This document shows, in pieces, positions 11,243 to 23,857 of a DNA stretch of 64,000 nucleotides. Under the pieces are notes generated by a model. It saw only the letters and a list, made by a program, of their open reading frames with translations. It was not told where the DNA came from and did not search any database. The translations under genes and the position numbers were made by a program. Origin of the DNA: Cystobasidium ongulense (Eukaryota; Basidiomycota; Cystobasidiomycetes; Cystobasidiales; Cystobasidiaceae). Position 1 is the first letter of the stretch. The number at the start of each line of letters is the position of its first letter. The stretch spans positions 248,001-312,000 of the forward strand of contig BQUP01000005.1 in NCBI GenBank assembly GCA_022835595.1, in the 5' to 3' direction.

Positions 11243-12561
11243 TCAAAAGAGGTTGCGGATACTACTACTACCGCAGATCCGATCCAATTCCCAGTCCATA
11301 TCGTGAACTACGCGCTCGATAACCAATGTCACTTTCTGTTCTTCACAAACAGTGCGCAAATTCTTAATTGACGTTTCTATCTCAACTATCAATCTCTCAA
11401 TCTCGTCTAATGCCTCCATGTCCTTTGCAGCCTCCATATCTGGCATAACGATGATAGCGTGGAAGACTTCGAGGCGTTTGAAACATGCGCAGCCACTTTG
11501 TAGATCTTCGATGACATCACGAAGATTCTTCCTGTCAAGTCTATCGATCTTCAATCCTGACGTTGACGGAAGCCGCGACAGGATCTTCCTGGCATCCGAC
11601 CGCTCCAGTTCACCTCTCAGATTAAGCGTGGAAAGGTTCGGACAAGTCTCGTTCCAATTAACGGATGTCATGCGATCTATGTCGACGCTCGCGTCACTGC
11701 ACAGACCTAATGTATGTAGTTTACTAGCACAGTGCTTCAGCAAGAGCAGCAGACGCTCCGATGTGAGTCCGTCAACTTTCAATGTCCGGAGGTTGGGGGC
11801 TTCTTTTGCAATGGCTAGAAGTAACGAGGGCCATTTGTCATCTGGATCCAACCACGACCTCACTTTCAATGTATTGAGGACCGAAAAAATAGGCGCTTGG
11901 AATCCAGGGAGTGATTTGCGCATCCCAACGTCGCTTGAATCTAAGTCCACAATCTGGAGAGACTGGAGGGTTGACGACAATGAGAAAAGCAAGTCCATCC
12001 ACTCGCCGCCCTCATCTTCCAGGAACAAGCAAAGGTGTCGTATCGTCCCTGTTGGTATAGCCGCTACTAGCTTGGACGTGATATGCCGGTCATTTCGTAA
12101 CAGTTCAAAGTTGAGGCTGACAAGCTGCATGCTGGACAAATGTTGGATTAAGAGATCAATTTGAGATTGATACCATGGGTCCATAACGCTATCGTAGAGT
12201 CCCAGATTTTGCACGGCAGCCAGTCGCTCGCAGCGAGCTTCAGAGGTTTTTGACATGAGCATTCTGTGAAAGCCATTGATACTGTTTTGAGTAAGGTCTG
12301 CTGATCCATTTAGCATTGGCTGAGCCATTGCGTGAAAGGTCTTGTTGACCAGTGCGCATCCTGTAAGAAGCAAGAGGATCGGACGGTATAGTAAGCTGGA
12401 TCAGTGGATGCATTTCGGGCAGCGGACAACAGAGCTGTCGTACTCGCGAGGTCTGAGGGTAGATAATCCATTATGTCCTCTAGTATGTCGGTCGGCAGCG
12501 TGTCGAGCTTGATGCGTTGCGCAGCCTGCGCAGTGTCCCGCGCGCACGTAAATTCCGTCAT
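11243..12561 (-). CDS. F-box protein with leucine-rich-repeat-like C-terminal part (411 aa)
   Basis: Two exons, 12561-12444 and 12360-11243, with an 83-nt intron (donor GTACGA, acceptor TTACAG, phase 1). Splicing gives an F-box of the form LPTDILEDIMDYLPSDLARC followed by ALVNKTFHAMAQPML at about residues 20-60, which supports the intron. The rest holds irregular Leu-rich segments such as LQIVDLDSS, NLRTLKVDGL, KLHTLGLCSD and NLSTLNLRGEL, typical of fungal F-box/LRR proteins. The F-box would bind Skp1 and place the protein in an SCF ubiquitin ligase, with the Leu-rich part as substrate receptor. The substrate cannot be inferred. Confidence 0.8.
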
Positions 12562-12944
12562 GTCGATGTGGGACTTGGTTGCTTTCGAAGACCGTGGACG
12601 TGGGCAGGTTGAAGCTGAGAATACAGTTGGCTCGAAGCAGAAAGAGAACAGTCGGAGGGAGGCGGACAGACGGCAGCATCGTCGTCTCCCATGTCCCAGT
12701 TGAAATCCATCGTCTGTCCAACGCGGCTTGTACGACCAAACATCGCTGCAAGCCGGGATCTTGCAGCACTCGTCCCGCCCAGCAGGCCTTTCAAGAGGAG
12801 GCCATCATCTGTTCACGGCGCGAGAAAGTCCGGTTGCAGCTTAGTCCTAGAACCTACATTGTTTGCAGTGATTGCAGAGGCAAGAGACAAAGCTAGACGC
12901 AATCCACGTGACCGCTTTTCTTCTTCTTCCCAACCAGCCAAAAA
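12562..12944. promoter_or_regulatory. Divergent promoter region, F-box gene / SNO1
   Basis: 383 bases separate two divergent start codons. Overlapping short open frames on both strands have no coding signature. No specific operator recognised. Confidence 0.5.
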
Positions 12945-13756
12945 ATGACCAATTCTACTCTCCTAGATGGGCCAGTCAAAGTGACAGTAGGCGTACTAGC
13001 TCTTCAAGGTGGTTTTCACGAGCATGAAGAGCTTCTCCAACTCGCAGCCAAGAACATCGCTGCTCAAGTCGACCTTTCCACCCGCTTCGTGCGCACACCT
13101 CAAGATCTCGAGTCATGCGATGCACTCATTATTCCCGGCGGAGAGAGCACGACTATAACTCTGCTTGCTAAGAAGGGAGGTCTCATGCAGCCTTTAAGAG
13201 ACTTTACAAAGTCAAAACCAGTCTGGGGAACTTGTGCCGGCATGATTTGCCTCGCTGAGGACATTTACAGTGAAGATGGTGGCGAAAAACCAACAGAACA
13301 GCATAGCATTGGAGGAGTTGATATGAGCGTCGTGAGAAATCAGTATGGGCGTCAGGTAAGCCTGCTTGATCAAGTATGCCGCACATCGTGCCTCTTGCTG
13401 ACGCAGATTATGACCCACAGCTGGCTTCATTCGAACATCCTCTACAATTCGAAGGCCTCCGTAACTCGCAAGAACCTTTCACAGGAGTGTTTATTCGAGC
13501 TCCCATCGTACATCACTTGTCTTCGACCCCCTCTGAACCTCAAGAAATACTAGCGACCATCCCGCTCGATGTGCTGCCGACCGTCAAGGCTGGTTCGACA
13601 CCACTTGGTCCAGATGCCAATATCGTAGCTTTAAAACAGCGCAACAAGCTTGTCTCTTCTTTCCATCCCGAACTCACGTCAGATCCACGCATACACGAAT
13701 ACTTCCTGACAAATATGGTGCTTACACAAAGGGAGGTGCATAACACATCGTCGTGA
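12945..13756 (+). CDS. SNO1: Pyridoxal 5'-phosphate synthase glutaminase subunit (248 aa)
   Basis: Two exons, 12945-13355 and 13421-13756, with a 65-nt intron (GTAAGC...CCACAG). The second acceptor is chosen because it gives NQYGRQLASFEHPLQFEGL; an earlier AG breaks the frame. This is a class I glutamine amidotransferase of the Pdx2/Sno/YaaE family. GVLALQGGFHEH opens the protein, PGGESTT carries the oxyanion strand, GTCAGM holds the nucleophilic Cys, and HPE near the C-terminus supplies His and Glu of the triad. It releases ammonia from glutamine and channels it to the Pdx1 synthase encoded 5.2 kb downstream on the same strand. The length is slightly above the family's usual 190-230 residues. 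Cytosolic; no leader. Confidence 0.95.
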
Positions 13757-14462
13757 CAAGCATCTTTGCGACCGCTTAGTACAGATCTTGGGGGATTCGA
13801 GATGAAATCAGTCCACACCCCATTACATGTGTGAAATTTTAGATTGTACAATAACCGTGAAAGCATATCAGTCGTCGAAACATACTGCCTTCAGTCCTGA
13901 AGTTTTGTCAACTGCAATATATCATTGTCTATTTCATAACATACGAATAGGCTGGTCATATTCAGGAGATTATTGAAGTGAGAAAGGACGTTGCTTGATT
14001 GGCTTAGTGCAGAAGGAAATTGCACAAGTCACGAGAGAGTACACTGAGAAAGATTTATTTGACTGAACAACTTCAGTTCAGTCAGATAAGTATTGCAGTG
14101 TACTCTCTCGTGACTTGTGCATTTTCCTTCTGCACTAAGTAAAATGGACAATTACAACAGGTACATTGTTTCAGTATTTCTACACATGTAATAATCGCGA
14201 TCAGGGTTCAGTAGATGCTCGCCAGGTCTTGCCGAGTGTATCACGCCTAGATCAGTTTATTGGCAGACAAAATTGCACTTACAAGCGGTCCAGCAACGAA
14301 CCGTGGCACGATACTGCATGACTCTCTCTTTCTGGACTTTTAAATTGCTTTCCGCTGATGAATGACGTAAAGGCGGACATACTACCGTTACATTGATTCT
14401 GGAGCTGCGCTTATGGCAATGATATTCTCTGAATACTTGTTGACGGCCCTGCAATGAGTCAT
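13757..14462. other. Convergent intergenic region SNO1 / GLO1
   Basis: 3' flanks of two convergent genes. Apart from the inverted repeat at 14003-14139 (separate entry) I see nothing coding. Confidence 0.6.
14003..14139. repeat. Near-perfect 44-bp inverted repeat with nested hairpin
   Basis: The left arm 14003-14046 and right arm 14096-14139 are reverse complements at 43 of 44 positions. The 49-base loop holds a second hairpin, TGACTGAAC paired with GTTCAGTCA. Both arms have TA two bases inside their outer ends, which would fit a Tc1/mariner-type miniature element with TA target sites. A transcribed long hairpin between convergent genes (double-strand RNA source, 3'-end signal) is an alternative. 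No open frame inside. Confidence 0.85.
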
Positions 14463-15652
14463 CTAAGGTCCTCTGGAGCGGGAAGGCACAATCTCGATCC
14501 ACTGGTATGTACGAGTCAGTAACGATACGTCTGAAGAAGATACTTATGTACATACGTAGTTGTCTGGGTCTAGAGCGAATGCTATGTGCCTGCAACAGCA
14601 AGACCTAGCTATTAGTATTTAGATTTATGGGCTCGTTGGATGAGGACTTACTTCATCTTTCCGTCGGTGAGCCTGTCGAAGAACGCTTGTCAGACTGGAC
14701 TAGTCCGAGGACAAACGGAAAGGCAGCTTACTTCTTCTGCCACTTGACACCCATGCTATCGAAACGCTCGCAGGCAGCCTCAACGTCGTCAACAGAAATG
14801 GCGATGTGTCCGAATCTAAGATTGCCCGGGTAATTAATCACACGTCACGTGCGAGACAGACGGGTTCCATCAGCTTCAGACGAAGTAACACGATGAACGT
14901 GAGCTATCTCACCCCTTGTGAGGATCCTGGTTACCATTGGCGTATGAGAAGTTGTCATCCTTCTCAGTTCCGTGCTGCAGAAATTGGATATTCGGAAAGA
15001 CGAAAAGAAAGCTTAATTCGGGTACACGTGCTGTCTCGCTACCGCCTGTAACCGTCGACTCACGTTATGGGTGAGCTCGAGGATACCCTCTCTGGAGAAT
15101 CTGGACTTGGCCTTGTCGCCCTTGGAGAGGTGCTCGTTTCTGTAGAAACGCACATCGGGGTTGATTAGCCCGGCTATTTCCTGTATGCCAATCTGAAAGG
15201 CAGGATGGGCCGCACTCAGCCGAACTTACTCAGGCAAGGGGAATGCCAGGAAGTACAGAGTGAAGTCGGAAGCCTCGTGCTGGTCAATGAGCTCCATGCC
15301 TGTAGTACAAAGTACAAGTCAAGGTCAATATCGTCATTCTTTCCTCAGCACCCGCGGCACCGTCGCTGGAAGATTCAGGTGAAGAAGACCTACCAATTAT
15401 GTCCTGGTAGAACTTCAAGCTGACTTTTGGGTCTTTCACCCTCAGCATGGTGTGGTTAAACTTGAAAGACTCTGTTCCTTCTGGGCGAACCATCTTGAAT
15501 GATCTGCTTGTGCTGAAAAGCGGGGACTGTTGACGAGAAACTGAAGGCCGTCGGAACGCTATGCAAGCGCGTGGTCGGCTGTGTAGAGCTGCTGTAGTGG
15601 TCTGAGCGGACCGTAGAACAGTTCGAGCGAGTGCAGGAAGTTGTCGATGCAT
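14463..15652 (-). CDS. GLO1: Glyoxalase I (lactoylglutathione lyase) with mitochondrial leader (214 aa, 8 exons)
   Basis: Exons 15652-15394, 15299-15230, 15139-15064, 14974-14913, 14815-14732, 14672-14652, 14589-14556 and 14501-14463 total 645 nt. The enzyme isomerises the glutathione hemithioacetal of methylglyoxal to S-lactoylglutathione. Family motifs are [31 protein letters not shown] (metal-ligand Glu), [12 protein letters not shown] (His) and DNYWIEIV (Glu). It has one glyoxalase domain of about 160 residues, unlike the duplicated enzyme of budding yeast. The first 53 residues are rich in Arg, Ser and Ala with no acidic residue and end in LFSTSRSFK, a typical mitochondrial presequence. 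Met54 (codon at 15493) could start a cytosolic form by leaky scanning. Exon 6 is 21 nt. Confidence 0.95.
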
Positions 15653-15963
15653 AGAAGAGCAAAGAGCGGCAAGGCTGCTGCTTCCCGGCTATTCGAAGCA
15701 CACGGCATGATCGAGCGTCATGCGGATCTATATATGATGCGACAATCACCAGCCAATTTCAGATGCTTTACGGCTGATGATTTCTTTGTTGAAGACTATC
15801 TAGTACTTCTGACAGCTTTGCTCCATTTCAAGCACAACAGTCCCTACCTCAGGTGTGGCAGGCAGTGGCAAACCTAACTCTCTTTGAAAAGTAATGGACG
15901 TACAGGTATAAAAGCTTTTTGTAGTCACTCAACTGTGTCTCCTATTAATACAGATCAACCGCT
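15653..15963. other. Intergenic region GLO1 promoter / zinc-finger gene 3' flank
   Basis: 311 bases, no gene. A short plus-strand open frame lacks any support. Confidence 0.5.
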
Positions 15964-16950
15964 CTATTTTCCTAATCTACGCCGCCGCCGTTCGCGAGCT
16001 GTCTCCTCGACCACCGGAGCCGTTGTCGGTACCTCTCCATTGACTTTTTGAGCAGCTGGACCTGCCTTCTTTGCTGCTCTCACCGCAATTAACCTCTTTT
16101 TGAGCGACTCCACCCTTTCGTCGGCTTCGCGTTGTTCTCGCTCCTCTCTGAAAGCAGAAATAGTTGTCAGGTTGTGAACCATAGCTGGTGAAAATGAAAG
16201 CCTAACTCACAGCTCAATACGTTCCATCAGCTCTTCGCGCTCCTCTCGTGCCATCCTATCTTCTTCAGACTCTTTCGGTTCATCGTCATCATCTTCTTCT
16301 TCTCCCTCGTCGCCGTTGTTTTTGTTGTCTCCCTCGGGATCATCATTGAACAATACTTCTTCTGCTGATATTGTAGCTTGTGCAGAGAAAACAGTAGGGC
16401 CAGCCGACGACGTAGAGGCTTCTGGTTCTTCAGTAGCTAGGAATGCTTCGAATTCAGCCATCTCATCGTCCTCGAGCGGTGGTGCAGCTGCGGTACTATC
16501 GTTTGTCGATTGACTTGGTGCCATGCTTGGGTTATCAAAGAAGCCAGGCGGCAACCCAGAAGCATAAGCAGCGTCTTCAGAAGCATCTTGTGGTTGATAT
16601 TCTTGCACTTCGTCCTCCCACCTCACTCGTTTCGCTGGTCCTGCTGCCTCGTCGCCTGGTTCACCTCGTCCGATATCATCCTCTGCACCTCTCTTTGTCC
16701 CAACTGAACTCGATACCCGCGTTGATGCTTCCGCTTCGGCATCTGCTTTCGCTGCAGCTAGCTGTTGCTGTCGAACATTCTGCCTGTGCACCTTGCTCGT
16801 CAAATGCGCTGGCCATAGAACCTCGTTCTTCACTGCAATCGTGCACAGCGAGCAACTCAGCTGGCCGGAGTTGCTGTATTTCGCATATGGATGGTCTATC
16901 CGTTTTGATGCAGCCTTGCGCTCTTTCATGAGCGCACGTAGGTCTGCCAT
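15964..16950 (-). CDS. ZNF830/CCDC16-like zinc-finger protein (307 aa)
   Basis: Two exons, 16950-16211 and 16147-15964, with a 63-nt GTGAGT...TTTCAG intron in phase 2. The N-terminus MADLRALMKERKAASKRIDHPYAKY is typical of the family. It leads into a U1-type C2H2 finger, CSLCTIAVKNEVLWPAHLTS then KVHRQN. The middle is acidic and Pro/Ser-rich and ends in a long Glu/Asp run. The C-terminal 80 residues form a charged coiled coil (EEREQREADERVESLKKRL) and a basic tail ending RERRRRRLGK, a likely nuclear signal. In animals the family is linked to the spliceosome and to genome stability; a nuclear RNA-processing role is inferred. Confidence 0.85.
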
Positions 16951-17530
16951 ATTGAAGAAAGTGTTTGTTGAAGTGTACGGACTGGGTCAAGTCAACCAGG
17001 CAAGCAAAAACGACCTGAAGTCCGGAACAAGATCATATATTGCTGAAAACGGCGGCACATGGGGAACTGCAAACACTGGCGCCGTACGAAAAGATAAGAC
17101 GCTCTAAGATAAAGTGGTACTCGTGTACACCTGTCATGACACCCAATCTATGAAAGTCCGCTCTACTTGCTCCGTGGTAGACAGCCCGACTATAAAGCTG
17201 TACCACAATGCAAGACACACAGCCCAAACGGAAGACTAGCAATTATGTTCAACAAGCAGTGCGCATACGGCAGAAATCCTTTTGCTGTATGACTGTGCTT
17301 GTGCTAAACGGATGAGCCGGATTACCATCTACATCGCCCAGGGCCGTCTGACTCCCCTCCCCTCCCCTCTGATTCATTCTACAAAACAAGCAGGATTTGC
17401 CTTTCGCCCTCCTCTCTCTCTTGCTCACTCACTCTCTCACTCCTTTTGTCTCTATCTACCACATTTTCCTGCCTTTGGGCCCCTCCTACTCAATTTTCCA
17501 GGTTTCCAACTCGCCAGCCTCATAGACATC
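16951..17530. promoter_or_regulatory. Divergent promoter with pyrimidine-rich 5' leader
   Basis: 580 bases between two divergent starts. The stretch from about 17338 to 17490 is strongly C/T-rich on the plus strand, just before the ATG at 17531. Many fungal genes have such CT-rich leaders near transcription starts. Confidence 0.5.
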
Positions 17531-18322
17531 ATGCTTATCTCCACCGACCGCGTCCTTTGCTTTGTCGCAATGACTCTGCTGACCATCTTTCCAAACAGCT
17601 GTGCCGGAAAAGCTGCGAGTACGTTACGAAGTATCGTTCAATGAACAGTGTTCACATCGCTGACTTGTACGTCCAGGTGAGGACGGTGCTATCAAGATTA
17701 TTGAGCCCAAATCTGGCTATGTGATTACGCCCATAAACTTCGAAAATTACCGTCACGGTGATCCTGCCGAGGAAATGAACTTCATTTTACAAGGTAATCC
17801 CAAACTCAATGGCAAAGTCAACGTTACCTTGATTTGGAACAAGGACAACAACAAGAAAGTTAAGGTAAGCGAATAGCCTAAGCCTTAGATACTGCAGGAG
17901 CTGAGCCTTATTGGTACAATTGACCAGCTTGCTACCCAGATCCCAGTCATCAATGGTGAAGCTGAGGCGCCTATTACTGTTCCCATCTGGAAGCTAAAGT
18001 CCGGTGACTACAGTAAGTAAGTAGAACCTTGCTGCATCATACTGTATTTGACAATTTGGTTTCCTTAGCTCTTAAGGCGGCTTTCTACCGTGATACAGGT
18101 AAACCCATCAAGGCGACTCAAAAAGTAAAGGTCAAATTGCCTAACTCAGCGAAGAATGGCCAAAAAGCGGCAGGGAAGCCCGAAGTTGATGCAGATGAAG
18201 TTGAAACGACTGGTGAAGAGACCGAACCTATTGAACCAGATCCTCCCGCCAACAAGCCACCCCAGAGACGCATCAAGCGGATGGTCGAGAAGGGACGCCT
18301 AAATGTCCGAGATCATCGTTGA
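17531..18322 (+). CDS. Secreted or ER-lumenal protein of unknown function (204 aa)
   Basis: Four exons, 17531-17618, 17677-17864, 17928-18012 and 18069-18322. The first exon is a signal peptide (LCFVAMTLLTIF... ending before KAA). The domain has the islands IKIIEPKSGYVITPINFENY, MNFILQGNPKL, VNVTLIWNKD, WKLKSGDYTLKAAFYRDTG; this hydrophobic alternation suggests an all-beta, immunoglobulin-like fold. The C-terminal 80 residues are different: acidic (EVETTGEETEPIEPDPP) and then basic (PPQRRIKRMVEKGRL). I do not recognise a named family. An earlier acceptor for exon 3 would be in frame but would make a 33-nt intron, so I reject it. Confidence 0.75.
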
Positions 18323-18933
18323 GCACCCATCGATTTCCTAGTCACCTATCATCGCAGGTCATATCTTTTCCCACTCTACATTGCATCCTTCTAGCCAGAC
18401 ATTCATTGTCACATTGCAATTTTTTGTTCCACATACACGACGCAGTGACTTTTCGATCCAAGTTGTATATAGTTTCACCACACCAATTTACGAAATTCAT
18501 GTTCAACGTCTCTTCCGACCTGTTGACTCTGACACGACCTATCAGTTATATATCAGCCCCTTGCAGTTAGCAAGGGGAGGTCAGTCAGCTCAGCAGCTGA
18601 AATTTTACTATAAAAATTCCGAAGTATATGCCAAGAGCTAACCCTAATCATAGGATCTGGATGCTTTGACAAATACAATGATAATTACGACTAGCATTAC
18701 CACAGAACGAGTGACTAAAGGACCTAGGTTCAGTGCTGTTGACATTGAGGTTAACGCAGTAACAGAACTCTTGCTTTCTGCTTTGTATCACAGGTCTAGG
18801 TACATTGACCCGATCACCACGCGACTCACCCGCGCGCATAGTCTCCGGTTTCCAAATTCTTGACTAACCCACCATTTAACTTTCTTGTTCGATTCACAGA
18901 CTGGTGTTTCCATCACACCAACAAATTCTCAAC
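18323..18933. other. Intergenic region, 3' flank and SNZ1 promoter
   Basis: 611 bases, no gene. CT-rich patches precede the SNZ1 start at 18934. Confidence 0.5.
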
Positions 18934-20477
<1,544 letters not shown>

Positions 20478-20589
20478 GTGATGAATTCTGATACGATGGT
20501 ATACATGGTCAATTATCCATTTGAAGTGTAGCACTAGTACACTACATCCCCTTTGAATCTCACAATGCATCTCCCCACTCCATCTGATT

Positions 20590-21673
20590 TCAGTACTTGA
20601 GATGTGCGAGCCACTTGCAGTTCAAAGTGATAACTACTCGTTCACCCTCGGAGTGGTCTTGTTTCTTGACATCAACACTCATGTTTATGGCGGAGGGAAT
20701 TCCATCTACAAGGCGTGCAGTCGACCAGCAGGTACAGAGTAGGTTGTCGCATTGGTGCCGTTCATCGACGAAGGGTCGGGTTTGACATTTGGAATTTAAG
20801 CGAGGCGGCGTGAGGTGATGGGTTTGGATCAGCTGATATTTACCCGTGTGTCGTGGGTGCTCAGGAATAATAGTTACCGCCGAACTTCTCGTTGATAATA
20901 GCCTGCGGGTACAAAGCCCTGTTAACGAAAAGCTTCCCACAAGTCTTCGTCAATCAAGTCATACCTTGATGGGCTGACCATAGACCAGGATCACCTCGTA
21001 CAGGCGGTACATGATAGGATCAGTGGGAGGCATTGGTCCCAATCCTCTTTGTGGGTAATCTGTTTCACTTTTAGCTATACTCCTCCCTCAGCGAGACGAC
21101 CGTACTTACAGCCTTCTCCCAGCACAGCATGCGTTTCAGAGGCATCGACGTTGAGCGCTTTGCATAAATTCTCAATGTCTTTGGTCTCTGGTTTAGCTTG
21201 TCCGTCTGGTCAAGCTATTAGCTTTGCTCGTGCATCAAACAACCTTCGAACTTACAAAAGATCGCCGCCACCCAGACCTCGGATCTACAAGTCGCGTCAA
21301 CGGCACCTAGAGCAGACCTCGGACAAGTTCTTACCTTCCCATGGCCTTCGCGAGCTCTTCAAAAGTCAGTCCAGATTTAGCTTTGGCCTCAAAAAGAGCC
21401 TGTACCACAATATATGTATGTGAACGGGATCATGTCAGCGTCATCAGCTGGACAAGCTTGTCTTGTGACACCGGGAAATAAGACACTCGCTTGTGAGATA
21501 TCAGGAAGCTCTTTGTACACTCCGGCATTCGGTACCTTCAGGATGTGTTGCATTGCAGCTGGACTAGTGGAGAAGCTTCGCAGTGGCGGAGTAAAGCGCC
21601 CCACTTGCTTCGTGCTCTTGCTGATTTGAGTGACGCTGCGTCGTCCTAGCTGGGCTAGAACACAAGTCGCCAT
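20590..21673 (-). CDS. CYN1: Cyanate hydratase with mitochondrial leader (about 202-204 aa, 7 exons)
   Basis: Exons 21673 to about 21485/21491, 21399-21335, 21284-21256, 21205-21110, 21059-20965, 20902-20878 and 20705-20590. Cyanase converts cyanate plus bicarbonate to ammonia and two CO2. Family segments are ALFEAKAKSGLTFEELAKAM, EVWVAAIFYGQAKPE, then PMPPTDPIMYRLYEVILVYG and INEKFGDGIPSAINMSVDV. The catalytic Arg and Glu lie in MYRLYE and the Ser in GIPSAI. Residues 1-40 form an Arg/Ser-rich presequence with LRSFSTSPAAM; most cyanases lack one. The first donor is unclear: a GC donor at 21490 gives ISQALFEAK, and a weak GT at 21484 adds two residues. It converges on SNZ1 with a 112-base gap. 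Confidence 0.92.
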
Positions 21674-22039
21674 TGTCTATATTGTTCTATACTCTTGGCC
21701 AGATATATATAAAGAGTTGGAGAGCGGGAAGCCGACAACATGTGGCTGAAGAGCTAACGATTCAAACATCGAAGGCAAGCGTTTCGAACTTGATGAGCAG
21801 GAATAGTAGGCTCCTATCTAATCTACAGAATAAGCCTGAGCCTTTCATACTGAGTTTGACAGCGCTGGCAGCTCTCCAAACTCACCACTGTCCAAGATTT
21901 ACTGACTGTAAGCTCGATCACGTCGACACGAAACGATACGAGGTGGAGTGTGAACTGCTTGTCACTCTACGTCTTGAGCACGACAGCAACCTTTGCAACC
22001 CTGTCTCGTGCTACTGCAGATTTGCACTGATTCGCCTAG
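21674..22039. promoter_or_regulatory. Divergent promoter region CYN1 / GEP4
   Basis: 366 bases between divergent starts. A TATATATAAAG stretch lies at about 21704-21714, only 30-40 bases from the CYN1 ATG. Whether it serves either gene cannot be told. Confidence 0.45.
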
Positions 22040-23345
22040 ATGGTCTTCAACGCTGCAGGGCTTCTGGCAGTGGCCGAAGTCGCTTTTCGGCCACATTTGC
22101 TTGTTCCGAAACTTGTAGTGGAAGGTGAGACTATGTCGATACCGAGACTGCCTCGTTCAGAACTCCAGGTTGACGTTCTCAATAATGTCTTAGACATACG
22201 AGCTCTAAGGCTGCAGTCTCTCAAGGCTCGAGGTGTAGTTGGGGTTGTGGTGGACAAGGACAATTGTCTCGTGAGCAAAGCTCGTATACTCAAGCCGAAC
22301 TCAAGCAGCTGATACGAACGATAATGTAATGCAGACGAAACCGAAGATCGACGCTCTAGTTCCCGAGCTGCAAGAGGCCTGGCCTGCATTGGTCGAGACG
22401 TTCGGAAGAGAGAATGTATTGATCGTCTCGAATAGCGCTGGAACCCGTGACGATGCTGGCTTCTTACAAGTATGTTGCAGCCATTACCCTCACTCAGCCT
22501 AGCCGCCTGACCATATTCAACTCCAGGCAGAGTCCGTCTCCCGGCATCTGGGCGTCCCTGTCCTACTTCATTCAACGAAGAAACCTGGATGCGCGAGGGC
22601 GGTCCAAGACTACTTCACGGAGCGCCTAGGCAGGCAGAAGACAGGTGACAACAACAAGAGCAAGGTACCTACTCTCGACCAAATCGCTCTTGACGTAGCT
22701 TCGGCGTCAACTTTCTCCATCGAAACCCCTTCCGTCCCGTTGACTTCTGCTGCCGCCTTCAGCAACGACACATTTCCAGCCAAAAGCCCAGTCATCATGG
22801 TTATTGGCGACCGTATCATGACGGATGTAATACTGGCCAACCGCATGAACAAGCGACGCTGGCGACAATCCTCGTCGAGCGTATTGCAGGCTCTGCCGGT
22901 GCTCACCACCAAATTATGGCAGAAGGAGGGATTGGGAACACGCTTCATGCGTACACTAGAAATGTTCGGTATGCGGAGAGCCTTGGCTTATTACAGCAGA
23001 AGGAGCACGCGAGCAGTTGTAGACTGGAATGATTGCGTCACAGCGCAACCAACACCGATTACTGTTTCTACAGCACTGCCAGTCCGTTCCTCAAACACGA
23101 GAGCCAAGCAGCCTGTATACCAATACTTCTCAAGAGACCATCTGAAGAATATATTGTCCAGGCTCAGTTATAAGCTTCTCAGTCTCCTTGGCCGACTTAT
23201 GGCACCCGTAATTCGACGCGTCGAACCCATTTTGACTGAAGCCCGCCAAGCTCAATTTGGATTTCGTATACCGCAAAGCTACCAAAGGACGAAACTTCTA
23301 AGAGATATTTTGGATGGTCGTCGAGCTATCACGAACAGGAAGTAG
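22040..23345 (+). CDS. GEP4: Mitochondrial phosphatidylglycerophosphatase GEP4-like (394 aa)
   Basis: Three exons, 22040-22270, 22335-22469 and 22527-23345, all joined in phase 0. This HAD-superfamily phosphatase removes the phosphate from phosphatidylglycerol phosphate in cardiolipin synthesis at the inner mitochondrial membrane. Motif I is VVVDKDNCL (nucleophile Asp), motif II is LIVSNSAGTRDD, the cap-proximal LHSTKKPGCA supplies the Lys, and motif IV is VIMVIGDRIMTDVILANRM. The N-terminus MVFNAAGLLAVAEVAFRPHL also fits GEP4. The C-terminal part from about residue 290 is basic, poorly conserved and longer than in yeast Gep4 (185 residues). It may include a membrane-binding helix near LSYKLLSLLGRLMAPVI. 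Confidence 0.92.
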
Positions 23346-23857
23346 GCTAATTGGCATACCAAACGCATTCGCCACCTTCCCCTGAACCAAGCAGAGTCTC
23401 CTTCTGAACAAGCAAAGTGCAATACGACTCGCACGCAATCAGCAGGACTGCGGAAGCTCACCGCTTGGGGCCGCAAGTACGTGAAAGAACAGCTTGACAT
23501 CTCCTCCAAAAATTCGAGAGGAATCGCCTCGTAATACGACAATCCTGTCGAAAGATTGTTAAAGCACCTTCCATCGTTCTAGCGAACTGGGGGGCAGGAA
23601 CCTCAAAATTTCGACCTGCGTCATAATTTATGCAATGCTAGTGAAGCCTGAAGCTCAGTCCAACCATTCAGATAAATGTGTATAGCTAGCACAATCAATC
23701 GGATGCTGCCCGCCAAGTTGGCCGGCACGTATCCTCACGTGCCAACGGACGCACTCACGACACAATTCTGCGCTCACCTGCTGTGTCCTCTGCCTTCAAC
23801 TCTGCGCCATACTCTTGTCATTGATCCTAAGGCCCGCAATCGTACACCACGCTGGCT
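23346..23857. other. Intergenic region
   Basis: 512 bases between same-strand genes. Short open frames on both strands have no family resemblance. Confidence 0.5.

Noticed and set aside
11352-12164. 270-residue plus-strand frame opposite the F-box gene
   Set aside because: Antisense shadow of a well supported gene; composition is the mirror of its codons.
16443-16931. 162-residue plus-strand frame opposite the ZNF830-like gene
   Set aside because: Antisense shadow; the minus strand carries a recognisable zinc finger.
17865-17897. 33-nt intron using the first AG in the secreted-protein gene
   Set aside because: In frame, but too short for a typical intron here; the next AG gives a normal 63-nt intron.
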